A stretch of 64,000 nucleotides of DNA from Lentinus brumalis (lineage: Eukaryota; Basidiomycota; Agaricomycetes; Polyporales; Polyporaceae). The number at the start of each line of letters is the position of its first letter. The stretch's first letter is position 1. This document shows, one piece after another, positions 10,658 through 21,210 of the stretch. The stretch spans positions 2,356,001 to 2,420,000 of the forward strand of contig MARA01000002.1 of assembly GCA_001792895.1 (NCBI GenBank), read 5' to 3'. Made by a program: the position numbers and the translations under genes. The notes under the pieces were generated by a model. It saw only the letters and a program-made list of their open reading frames with translations. It searched no databases and had not been told where the DNA came from.

Positions 10658-11204
10658 TCACAGAACGCCCGCAATGGAGGCCGCGATGTCGCGAACGACT
10701 TGGTAGGGCACATTGAAGTTGCGCGCCCACGCTGCGAGGACAGACAGCGTAGGGTCCGGACAGGCGGCCATCTCAGCTGCAATGGCAGCTGCATAGCACG
10801 CGTTGCAATGAGCATCAGCGCAATCACGAAGACAGCAGGAAGCACAACTTGCGCACCATACACATTTGCCACTGGCCCTTGGTTGACAATGCCACCGAGC
10901 TTCTTCTCGATGGTCCAGCACCAGTTCCAGTGCGTCTTGAAGGTGTACCACTCGCTAATGCCCTCAATCTGGGAGCACATGCACTTGTACATTGCAAGCT
11001 TTGCCGCGAGGTCGGGGATGTTGCCATTGCGGTACAGTTCTGGGTTCCGAGAGTCAGCGCTAGTCAGCGCCTGAGGAGCGGCCCGCGGTGGCGGTGCATG
11101 CACAACGACAGAGTCCCGGAATGGCAAGTGGGCATACCTGCTCTAAGCTGCTTCCCCTCCCGAGGCATCTTGTTGCGGGATTGGGCACTGTTTTGAGGAG
11201 CCAT
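10658..11204 (-). CDS. Small hypothetical protein, three exons
   Basis: I do not recognise the family. Splicing two short GT-AG introns gives one coherent protein of about 125 residues. Exon 1 begins MAPQNSAQSRNKMPREGKQLR. The first intron ends just before ELYRNGNIPDL. Exon 2 has Cys/Trp-rich sequence (MYKCMCSQIEG, THWNWCWTIEKK) up to ...VANVY. A roughly 68-base intron (minus-strand donor GTGCGC) then leads into AAIAAEMAACPDP, AWARNFNVPYQVV and IAGVL-stop. No signal peptide or transmembrane helix is present. Its upstream side abuts a CpG-poor element, so it could be gene cargo or a lineage-specific gene. The frame consistency across both introns supports a real gene. Confidence 0.6.
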
Positions 11205-12198
11205 GATGCAATATATGATAGGGTAGATGCTCTGGTGATATGAGAGAGTTTTTGGGGGGACTGAGGAGGGAGGCCCAGAGATGGGCGCATTTTTATTCAT
11301 TTCATGAACATTCAGGGCACCTTCCTGGATCTCCCTGAGGGTTCTATCCAGGAAATTGAACCCTGCACGTCACCAGCACAATAATGCGAAGCTGATGCAG
11401 CACTATTGGCCGATCAAACTATGCTTTCAGGAGGGAGGCCAGAGGCCAAAAGCAGGGGGCATGGGAAAATGAAACAAGAAAGAAGTCTTCCAGCACCAGG
11501 CCTCTGTCTTCTCCCATGGTTAATCAATCACTCGCCTAGACTGCCGCAGCACTGATCCCAAGGAGAAGAGCAAACCTGGAGGTGTCTCAACCCCATTTCT
11601 GGGGGATATAAACCCCCAGCCCTGACGGGCTCCTCCCATGCTCTTCTCCCATTCTTCTGACCTGTTCTAGCTTCGGAAAAATGCGGTTCAGCTCCCAGAA
11701 TATCCCTGCTGCATTGAGAAGTGATTCTTTTTGTTGCCTAGAGAGGCACCAGAAGCATTACTTCTGGATAAGCAGTGGATGTTAGGAGATGGAGCCAGGA
11801 GGGGACTTGGAGTGGGATGGCTGCCAGGCAGTTTGGAGGGTGTTTATATATTATGCATGCAGCCAGTGATGTAGACGCTGTGTTTACAGAGTATACCGAG
11901 CGACCTGTCACGCAGGATTTGAGTCCCGAGGCAAGAGCGCTTGGCGGGCAATCTCGACGGAGCGCCGAAATGGGGTGCGAGTGCCCGCCGCGTCGCCGCG
12001 GCCAGAGCTGCAGGCAGTTCGCAAACCCGACATAGTTACTACTTCTACAGTATGTATTGCGACTCCTCCGCCGTGTCCAACGTTGAAGCGGGACGGCCGC
12101 ATGACTGCCCGCGTCGCCATGATCCGACGCGACGTCGCGCGGAATGCGGCGGTGGCTGAACGGCGCTTCTTCTCCTCAACACTCCCTTCTGCTGGACA
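11205..12198. other. Non-coding stretch with CpG-poor element and ECH promoter
   Basis: This is nearly 1 kb without a supported gene. From about 11240 to 11870 the DNA changes character: CpG is scarce and the sequence is rich in TpG/CpA and short inverted repeats. From about 11880 the normal CpG-rich composition returns and leads into the enoyl-CoA hydratase promoter. No long open frame lies in the CpG-poor part. Confidence 0.65.
11240..11870. mobile_element. Candidate transposable-element remnant (solo LTR or non-autonomous element)
   Basis: By eye there are only about ten CpG dinucleotides in roughly 630 bases, far fewer than in the flanks. That is the mark of methylated, deaminated repeats in basidiomycetes. 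A promoter-like ATATAAA at 11606-11612 is followed by a pyrimidine-rich stretch, as in LTR promoters. Several perfect hairpins are present: 11322-11330 with 11346-11354, 11440-11447 with 11499-11506, and 11749-11755 with 11761-11767. I could not find unambiguous TG...CA ends or a target-site duplication, so the class and borders are open. Confidence 0.4.
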
Positions 12199-13433
12199 AT
12201 GTTGCTCGTCGCCTCTCGCGCCTACATTCCGTCTGCCCTTCGGGGTGCCAAGCTCGCATGCGCAGGCCGTCGACGATGGATACAGACCAATCATTCCGCC
12301 AGCCCGAACGCCGCGGAAGCATACCTTGAAGCCGTCCCAGATCGCCCCGGTATCACGTCACTTCTGCTCAACCGTCCGAAGGCGAAGAACGCAATCTCGC
12401 TCAGACTTCTGAAGGTATTGCTTCAAATGCTAAGCTACCAAGTCTCTGCTCTCATAGGGTTTGCTGTAGGAGCTGCAAGAATGTCTCGACTCTGTACAAT
12501 TCGACAAGAAGTGAGTCCACTCCCCAACGTCGGTCCTCGCGTCGGTCTTGACTTCGCGCACGCTCTCATCCAGCACGCGAGTACTCATTGTCCGCTCCTC
12601 CACCGTTGGCTCGTTCTGCGCGGGAGCGGACCTTATTGAGCGCGCGACCATGACGAAGGCGCAGGTCGACAAGTTCCTCATCGACCTCCGTCGCGCCCTT
12701 GGCACGCTCGAAAACCTACCTGTGCCCACTATCGCGGCCATCGACGGCCCCGCGCTCGGTGGCGGACTTGAGATGGGACTGGCATGCGACCTGCGCGTTG
12801 CAGGTGAGTGCCTTACATGTACGACGGCGGAGTGAGCTATAATGGGACACTCGTCCAGGCCACTCGGTGACGAAGATAGGTTTGCCCGAGACAAGACTGG
12901 GCATTATTCCAGGTGCGGGCGGGACGCAGCGGCTCACGCGACTGCTGGGTATCGCGAAGGCGAAGAACCTCATTTTCACGGCCAGGACTTTGAACGCGCA
13001 GGAGGCACTGGACTATGGTCCGTCTTTCGTTTCGTCTTGATTTTACTTACTCATTATGAGGCCTTCCAGGCGTCGTCGATTACGTCTCTTCTTCCGAGAG
13101 CACCGCGTTTGACAAAGCTTTAGAAGTGGCACAGGAAATCAGTGCGAACGGTTTGTGTTTCCGTGTTGTCGTGCTCGTGAGGTCATCTATTCACCTACCA
13201 CGCAGCTCCTCTCGCACTGCGCGCAGCGAAGCAAGCCATCTCCCGCGTACCAGATGTTGGTTTAGAGTCTGGTGAGTATGCACTATTCGCGCGACGTCTT
13301 GAAGGCTGAGACAGTGGCTGTAGGTCTGGATTTCGAGAGAGCGTCATACGAGCCACTTCTACACTCAAAGGATCGCTTGGAGGCGCTGCAAGCGTTCAAA
13401 GAGAAGCGACCACCGGTATTCAAGGGAGAGTAA
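12199..13433 (+). CDS. Enoyl-CoA hydratase/isomerase family protein, mitochondrial (methylglutaconyl-CoA hydratase-like)
   Basis: This crotonase-fold enzyme probably acts in leucine or fatty-acid breakdown. The first 30 or so residues ([16 protein letters not shown]... with many Arg and no acidic residues) form a likely mitochondrial presequence. The core shows [16 protein letters not shown], then GSFCAGADL (oxyanion hole), then [18 protein letters not shown]. After an intron comes [15 protein letters not shown] with the catalytic-region Gly pair. The C-terminus ...[14 protein letters not shown] is typical of the AUH/ECHD2 group. Six or so introns are present. It is convergent with SEC10, with about 115 bases between the stops. 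The family is certain; the exact substrate is inferred from the AUH-like C-terminus. Confidence 0.9.
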
Positions 13434-13548
13434 ATCGGAACCTTTGTAAACGCCGCCGATCTGTATCATCACATTCTATCAACTACAGACTCCACGGAAC
13501 GGAATGGTATAAGTTAGAGAGACACAAAAAATCCAGTACAACAACTGA

Positions 13549-16500
13549 TCAGGTAGCCCCGCTACTGCTAAATCGTGGTGGTCGTGCATTCGCAAACGAG
13601 GAGGCGATGTTACCCAAATTACTCATCCCTGGCATGGGCATGCTCGGCATGCTGATCTGGTCGCGCAGGGGCTCGAGATCCTTCATAATCATACTCAACC
13701 TGCCCATTCCGAACCGATCGCGCATGCCCTTGCCATCGGCGACCACGCTGTCTGTTGGGTCGTTGAAGCCTTTCTCCGCCTGGCCCCAATCGGATCGCTG
13801 CACAAGGTACGGTCGGAGGAGATTCGCGTCGATGCGTCCGAGGTAGCCCTCAGTGATGTACGACTTGAGAATGTCCGGCTTGACGAGGAAGACATTGCCG
13901 AGCTGGCGGATGAATTCAAAGCGCTCATGCAGGGATGGGATGGAGAACGAGTCAATGACGTCTTGGTACGATTTGAGGTCCTTGGCGAGCATGAGACCGC
14001 CGGTCGCACTGACCGGGAACTTCTTGAGATGCTCGAGTAATAGACTGGAGAGCTGATGAGTATATGAGACGTGCAATTGAGACATATAAGACTCACCTGT
14101 GGAATGCCACTCCGACCTCCGTCAGGAAGCCCTCGAGATTTTTGCCGCTCAGCGTCGCCTTCGCCGCATCGCGCACCTTCTCGAGCACATCGCAACATGC
14201 GATACAGGGTTCGGTATTCACCCGCGCAAAGGAGAGGTCGTCATTGCGTGGTTTGAAGTCAGTTCGCTTTTGCTTCGCGAGCTGCGTCGAGAGCCAGGAC
14301 ACAACAGCTGACATGGGTGTATAAGTACCACGCTGTACATCGAGAGGTGCGTGAGTGCATACCATCTGTAAGCTTCTGCGACACTTGGTTTGCGCCACCC
14401 TCGATCCTGCTGACGGCCTGGTTGTTAAACACGACCATCTCGCGGCGCACGGTGACTGAGCTGCTTGCAAGCGGCAACAGGGCCATCGTGACATAGCGTT
14501 GCCACAGGTGGCAGATGAGGTCGACCTCCCGCAGGACTGTCAGAGGCTGCATGCTCGGCTCCGTCTTCATGTCAGCGGCATCCAGCCGAGCGAGGGTACT
14601 GTACTGGTCGTCAGTGGGACAGTAGGGGGATCCGATGGGCACATACCTTTCAATAGCAGTCTCGATATAAGAGTTCCCGATGGCGGCGGACAGCACTCTG
14701 AGCAGGGCGAACGTGTGCTTCGGCACATCACTGGACGAGCTTAGCTCCACGCAGCGGCCTATGGCTTCTGCGTGCCACTTGAGCATCGTCTCGGCAACGT
14801 CAACACTCAGGAGACCATCCTCTTCGTGAATGGGATCCTCCCCAGGCTTCTCCGGAGCACGCTCCGCCGACGCACCCAGCCCACGGAAACGCATAAGTGC
14901 AGCAGCGGCTTGGGCCGAAGTCGAAGACGACCCAGAAGGTGATGTAGCTGCTGCTGCGCTCAATTGATCCACCATACGACCGAACATGGAAGATTTGCCC
15001 TTCGTATCCGTCCGTTCCTACAGGGACGGAGAGGTCAGCGTGTCTAAATATACGGGGGCTCTGCGAGACGCACATGGTAACGAGTGAACTTGGTGAGATA
15101 GCTTGCGTACATCTCGCCCAAGCTCCGGCTCTCCTTCTCCAGGTACCTCTGACCCTCCGTGTACGGAACGAAGAGTTCCTCCATGGCGGTCTCAAGCATC
15201 GTGCTGATCGTCGCAGCAGTAGCCGTGTTCGACGCATTTGACGCAGGCATACCCTTCAAGGTGCGGTTGAACTCACTCGAGTCGATAGGTGAGCGCGGAA
15301 TGACTGATGGAAGCTCGTACGCCTTCAGGTCCTCTACTAACACAGAGGTCTGTTGATGCACAAGTTGCAATATACGAAGGGAGGCCAAATCAGGCATCGT
15401 CGCTGTTCTCGCAACCAGCTGCTCAAGGTGTTGTTGTATCTACCACTCCAAGTCAGCAACGACGTGACGAAAAGTAGTGAATTGTCCCACCGATTGCGCG
15501 AAAACTCGTTGCAAGAATACTTGCATGACATAGGCTGGATTTGGGAAGACTGCCTGCACAATCTGTGCCTCTTGTCCGACAGTTGTGCGAATTTCCTGGA
15601 ACAGGTCTTGCAATCCCGTTTCAGAGACGGGCGGTGGAGCGTCGGGATCCGGAAGAGCATCCCATCTGCTAGGGGATGAGAGGTCGTATCATGACAGCGA
15701 ACGTCGTGCTCTTACAGGCGATCATCAATGTTGGTATCCGCGCGCACGCGATTTATGAAGAAGTCATGCTGATTCACGTATACTTGCACGCACGAAGCCC
15801 CGCCATTGAAGTCGAGTAGTGTTTGCGCACAGTGCTGCGGAAGTATTGAGTCGACATCCATTGTTAGAAACGCAGACAGTGCATACATGCATCATCTTCG
15901 GATCACCTCTCCGGTACGCGCGGTCGAACAGGTGCAACATATCCTTCTCAAACTTCTCGCAGTACCGGTCGATATTCTCTCGCGTCTTGATGGACGAACA
16001 AATGAATGTATGAAGATGGAGGCTGATGGATAGACGCACCTTGTCAGAGTGAGGTAGGTCGACTTCCTTCGCGACCGTGGCAAGCCGTCGAAGGAGGACA
16101 GCGACTTTGCGCCTCCCTTCCTTCCCTTCCTTCTTGAGGCCATCCAGTCGTGTCGTATCATCCTTTGCGAACTGGTTGTAGTAGTCGATGAGGTCGTACG
16201 CAGCCTGTGCGCGCTGCCGCTGCTGGTGAACAGACTCCATCTGCTCGCCGATACGGATGGCCGTCCGCCCGACCTCGTTCATCTTCGTCTCCATGCCCGA
16301 GAAGGACTGTCCGACTGCCTTTCGTCCGAGTAGCTGAGCCTCGTCTGCGAGAGGCCACCGTAGCGCAAGACGCACCTCAAATCCTCTATTAAGCTCTGAC
16401 ATCTTCTTCGAGTAGTCCCGCTCCGCCACCCGCACGCTCTTCTCCATCTGCTCCGTCTTAACCTGGACATCTTTGCGTACAGCAATGAGCTTATCCACCG

Positions 16501-16794
16501 CGGCCTCAAAGGTACGGATAAATGGCTTGGGGTCGAACGCTGCAAGCCATATACGGTCAGGATGATAGTTGCTTGCAGGCCGCGGGCAGCTACGCACGAC
16601 CGGAGTCCGCCTTGGATTGCGCGATGAGCTTCTCAGAGATGGCGCCTACGAAGTCCTTGACGTCGAACTTTCCCTTCAATTACGTCTGTATGATGAATTG
16701 TTCTAACGCAGAAGGCCGTGTGTAGTACCTCGAACGCCTCGAGACGCAAATGGCCTTCCACGGATGGCTCCAGTGCTCGCGACGGCACACTCAT
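13549..16794 (-). CDS. SEC10: Exocyst complex component Sec10
   Basis: This subunit of the octameric exocyst tethers secretory vesicles to the plasma membrane and binds Sec15 directly. Exon 1 gives MSVPSRALEPSVEGHL. After an intron follow FDVKDFVGAISEKLIAQSK, FDPKPFIRTFEAAVDKL, a coiled-coil stretch with RDYSKKMSELNRGFE, and GMETKMNEVGRTAIRIGEQ. RAQAAYDLIDYYNQF lies near residue 200. Helical-rod sequence fills the middle, and the C-terminal part has EGYLGRIDANLLRPYLVQR. About a dozen short introns interrupt it. The last exon ends in a disordered Pro/Met/Ser-rich tail, SSGAT-stop. The length (about 880 residues) is usual for fungal Sec10. A TATA-like CATATATACC lies about 190 bases upstream (16985-16994). 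Confidence 0.93.
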
Positions 16795-17090
16795 CTCTGT
16801 GGAAGCTTCAAAGAGCAGTGCAAGTCCGCGCAATCGTCGCAGGGGGCTTGAGGTAGTATGCGGTAGTTGAAGGGTGGGTATAGATGACAAGTTGAAGCGA
16901 GCTCGAGGAAGTGATGAAGGTAGGTGGAGGACGCGATCGCGTTCCCGACGCGACGGTGCCGCGCCGCACCGCCGTCTAAGCGCCCATATATACCAACTCT
17001 GAACCTCTCTCAGTCTGAACATCACATCATACTCAGGCTCAGACGAGCTCCAGATCTGTCATCTATCCTGTATTCTATACAGCGCACCGC

Positions 17091-18341
17091 TCATACCCCG
17101 TTGCTACTAGCATCACCTCTTGCCATCTGGTCCAGCTCCCTGCAGCGCGTCTGCCCGGAAACAGTCAATGTCTGCAATGATCATGAGCAAGGCAGGCTGC
17201 AGCGTACCTCCAACGCAAACAGATGCGAGTCGTGGGACTCGGGTGCAAGCCTTCTGACAGACTCTGAAAGGTGATACAGGTACTCCTACGGTACCTCAAT
17301 CAACGCTGGCGATACTATGCAAGCTTGGCCCAGAGAAACAAACCTTGTTCGGTCCCGACGGCCCTACCGAGTGCCATATCCGCTCAGCGAGCTTGTCTAT
17401 AGGCTCAGAGCCCACTGGGGTGGCACATACTGTCAGGCGAGATGCCCGTATTTCAGGACGGTATGGAACTCACGGAAAGAGGGGTTGTCTGGTCGCCCGA
17501 CATAACACTGTTTCCGCGTCAGCGGTGGTCACGAGAGGTATGGACGAGAGAGCGCACGTATGCCTTGGGAATGATGACTTGCTCATGCCCGTCGACGAGG
17601 CCATAGATATCGAGCTCTTCTAAGGTGTATCCATCCTGTAGAAATTGTCAGCAGGAATCCGCTGATCGAGACGAATTACTTGCCTTCTCTCGGTAATCTT
17701 GAGATATTATCGGTGTCGCTGTTACTTGTTCTGCAAACTGCTGCATATGGACGCACCTAAGTAGTCTCGTACCTCGGCCTCGTACGCAGGATCTATGGTA
17801 TATGCGACACCTATTCAAGGGTTGTCAATCACCGTCGCGGGACGGCATTGAAGAGATAAGGCACATACCCCATACGACGTCGTCGTCGGGAAACGGGTCC
17901 TGGAAGGCGTCATCAGTAGACTGCCGCAAAGTCCACTCCAGGGACGTACGGCGCCAGAGAAATGGTCCCAGTCTTCCTTGTGGATCAAGGTAACGACTCT
18001 GCCTGGATTCTAAGCAATGAAGTCAGTCAAGACAGCTCTCACGCGATCATAAGCAGCTCAACGGACCTCGGGAGTGCCTCGGTGGTCATGCGACTTCTGC
18101 GCGAACCGACGCACATATCCCTTGAGATACCCGGGAGCTGTACGTTGAGAACGTCAGCGCGGTTGCCCCGGATACCGACATTGGGATATGCTGTGGTTAC
18201 TTTGGGCGATGACATGCGGTGGTGGCTGCGAAGCACGTTCAGATGAGAATCATCTCCGTCGCTTACGGACTCGTACCAATCCAGGCGTACCTTCCAGATG
18301 AGCGAACCATAGCCGAATACAACATAGGGTCGCTCGGACAT
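17091..18341 (-). CDS. ChaC-type gamma-glutamylcyclotransferase (glutathione-specific)
   Basis: The enzyme cleaves cytosolic glutathione to 5-oxoproline and Cys-Gly. The start MSERPYVVFGYGSLIWK carries the family's YGSL substrate-binding loop. After short introns the protein reads PPPHVIAQ, TPGYLKGYVRRFAQKSHDHRG, TPE, then NPGRVVTLIHKEDW, DPFPDDDVVWG, and VAYTIDPAYEAEVRDYL. The catalytic Glu is in the TPE-NPGRV segment, split by an intron. GYTLEELDIYG and ESHDSHLFALE mark the C-terminal half. Seven or more introns of about 50-65 bases are present. The last exon, ending near 17091, is the least certain. Confidence 0.88.
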
Positions 18342-19064
18342 GGCACGAACAATCTACAACTCCAGGTCAAGATGGCGGTTCCTTCTCGGAGAGCGACGGA
18401 CGAAACCTCCCGATTTGGACGCCCGCCGTTCTTCCTCAGACACTCACATGCGCGAAACTCACAGCACTCATCGGCACCTTCGGATCGCGCAAAATGACGA
18501 ACTTCGGACAGCAGATGTTTCAGCGAGCGGTCCGAGTGATCTTACAGACACGCGCTGACACAGTCGTTGGTAAACCAAGCACATGCTGAATAAGGCCGAT
18601 GGCGCAACACTTGTAAGCATTACAACAGTATCGTACCCAGTATTACTTCTACACAACGAAGACGTCTCGAGGATAGAGTATACATAACGATGTTGACAAC
18701 AGAAGACGTGACGGGTCGTGATAGAGAACAAGCAAGGCGATGGTGGTGTACAGTGGACGGGGACGAAGCGGGGACTTCCGCGCTACGTGTGGTAGTGAGG
18801 ACAGATGAGCTCGCTGCTCGTGCTTGGAAGAATATTGCACGAGGCCCGTTGGCGAGCAGACTATGTGTGGTAGATGGGAAAGGAGATGGTGTGCAGTGGA
18901 TGACGGGCAATCTGGTCGGTGTCGTATACCGTCGTGGGTCAAAGCCCAGATTACATGATCGCCACCTGGACGCACTGGACGCGATGAGGCGCGGACATTA
19001 GGGTATGCTAGCCTCTGAACGGGTGCGGATGTAGTGGGGGATGCAGTGTGGGCAATGTAGGTCT
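18342..19064. other. Intergenic between two minus-strand genes
   Basis: These 723 bases contain the ChaC promoter on the left and the 3' flank of the Ytp1-like gene on the right. A plus-strand open frame at 18690-19001 has no recognisable motif and no splice-consistent extension. I treat it as chance. Confidence 0.5.
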
Positions 19065-21210
19065 TCACGCCGAACTGTGGAATTTTATCGCGCCTTGCGT
19101 GCGGCTTTTGAGCCAGCCCTTGAAGCCGACGATGAAAAGAGTCCAACAGAAGGCCAGACAAGTGATAGCGACACCGACATTGAGGAACATCATGACGTCG
19201 TCGCGGCCCTGGCGCATCGCCGCAATCGTGAGTTCCTCTGTAGAGAACATAAACTCGAGGCCACCACATGCGAGGAGGAAGGATGCAAGTGCTTCGGTGG
19301 GAGGACGGGACGGGAGGATGGAGCGGGGAGGACCGAGCCACAGGAAAAAGTAGGTGAGGCAGCGCAGGACGGCGAAGCCAGAGAGCAGATAGCCCCACAC
19401 CATGTGGATCTGAACCTGGAAGAGGTACGTCTGGAAATGCGCGCTCATGGCGGCGCCAGTGATACCGATGCACAGGGCGGGGAAGGGATTGAAGCTCGCA
19501 GCGTAGCTCGGGGGCTCAGCAACCACCTCTTGCGAGCGGTCGACAGCAGGAACTGCAGCCGTTGCACCGGCCGCGAGCCAACGCCTGATACGCTTCGACT
19601 CGATACCCATGCCAACCAGACCAGCGAACCAGAACATGACCGCGATACTGATATGCTGCATTTGCTTGGTCGTGTAGGGATCGCCGGGGTGTGCGCCGAA
19701 ACGTTCCATCCAAGTGTTCGTGATGCCGTAGAGGAAGATGACGAGGGATTCGACGAACTCAGCTGTAGGGTATGAACCGTGGTGCCGAGGGGCTCGGTTC
19801 CAAGCCCAGCCGAGCTCGGAGAAAGATCCCAGGAACCGGGCAAATGTTACAAGGCCGTAGCACCAGAAGATGCCACCCTCTGCGTAGTCGCGCAATTAGC
19901 ACCCTGCGACTCAATGGACTAATCGTAGGACTCACTGATCAAATGCGCCAAACAGCCGTTAATGTAGTTTCCACGGCATCCGCCGGTGTAGACCACGATA
20001 CCGGTGATGACTTGCATGAGTCCTGCGAAAACGAGCGAGCGCTCTGCTGTCGCGAAGGCTGCCCGGCCCACGACCCGGAGCACAGACCGTTTATCCTTCC
20101 CCTGCCAGGGATAGACGTGGCCGGATTCATGCAGAGAATCGTCGGAACGCCGAGGGGAGTGGGGACCAAAGAGCGTGCGCTCCGAACCAGCTGACTGGGG
20201 ATAGGAAGTGCGCCGAACGTGACGGCCGACGCCGTGAGCCCAGTGAACGGTATCGTGGTGAGCGTGCATGTCGAGGTCGATTTGGATGGGTTCCACGACG
20301 CGGTCGCGTCTGACATGAAGGGGTTCAGACTCGGGTTCGTGTTCCTCCTCGTCCAGGTCCTTCGCCTTCAGTACAGCTTCTTCAAACTCCTCGTGGTCCT
20401 CGACGAGATTCGTGTACTCAGCGGAGGCACCGGAGACATGGTCGTCCCTGTCCAGGAATACGTAGGTCCAAAGAGTCTTGAAGGCGAAACGGTCCTCTCC
20501 TCGGCGAATGGAGCCGACGTAGGACACGAGGCGCCAGACAAACGAAAGAACGTCAAGAGCGGACAGTGCCACAGCGCACGCGAGGAAGAGATAGCCTTGA
20601 GAGCCGTGCTTGCTGCCTTCGTACCTGTGACGCCATCGGTCAGTGCCTGGTGGCGGAAAATACAGAACCGAGAAGTACGGACATGTTGGGCGTCAACTTG
20701 CGATAAACTGCACTTGTGGACAAGCCGAGAACGACCAGACCATAGAAGACGAGGACGGTCACGCCATGCCACGCGTGCTTCACGGAGCGAAGGGCGATGC
20801 CTTGCAAAGTGGGGAAATTAATGCGGACAGGAGGCAGCGGGAAGCTGGATATGCATACCTATTGGGAGTGCACCGAAGAAAGCCAAAGACATGAAGAGCG
20901 CATGCAGCCCCATTAACCCCGGGTACCGCTTCTCGTCGCCGTGGGACTCCATGATGTCAATCCAGTAATATGATGGTGCCGTCGGTGCGTGGTACATGGT
21001 CACCTCGGTCTCGTTGAGCTCAATGATCGGAGCTGCGTGATGTCCGCCATGGCCGTGGGCGTGGTCGCCGTCTCTGGGTATGAGGAGTGGCTCGGTGTGC
21101 GAGATGCAGTCAAGCGATCGCGAGTCGGAGCATGGGACAGCGGACGCAGCGGCGAGGGCTGCCGCAAGGGCAGGGACGAGGAAGGCGACGCGGGCGCGAG
21201 GCAGACGCAT
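19065..21210 (-). CDS. YTP1: Ytp1-family multispanning membrane protein (DUF2427 plus Ytp1 domain)
   Basis: This membrane protein of unknown biochemical role carries the DUF2427 N-terminal and Ytp1 C-terminal domains of fungal Ytp1. It opens with a signal peptide (MRLPRARVAFLVPALAAALAA). A His-rich luminal stretch, HAHGHGGHH, follows. The first helices lie near GLHALFMSLAFFGALPIG and VTVLVFYGLVVLGLST. A long charged cytosolic loop, rich in Glu/Asp (about residues 230-310), separates them from the second half. That half has FAGLMQVITGIVVYTGGC, GGIFWCYGLVTFARFLGS, HISIAVMFWFAGLVGMG and ITCLAFCWTLFIVGFKGWL. Four or so introns are seen. The protein ends GAIKFHSSA-stop. The His-rich segment could bind metal; that is inference. 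Confidence 0.88.

Noticed and set aside
18690..19001. Plus-strand 103-residue open frame
   Set aside because: No motif, no splice partner and no codon pattern like that of neighbouring genes.
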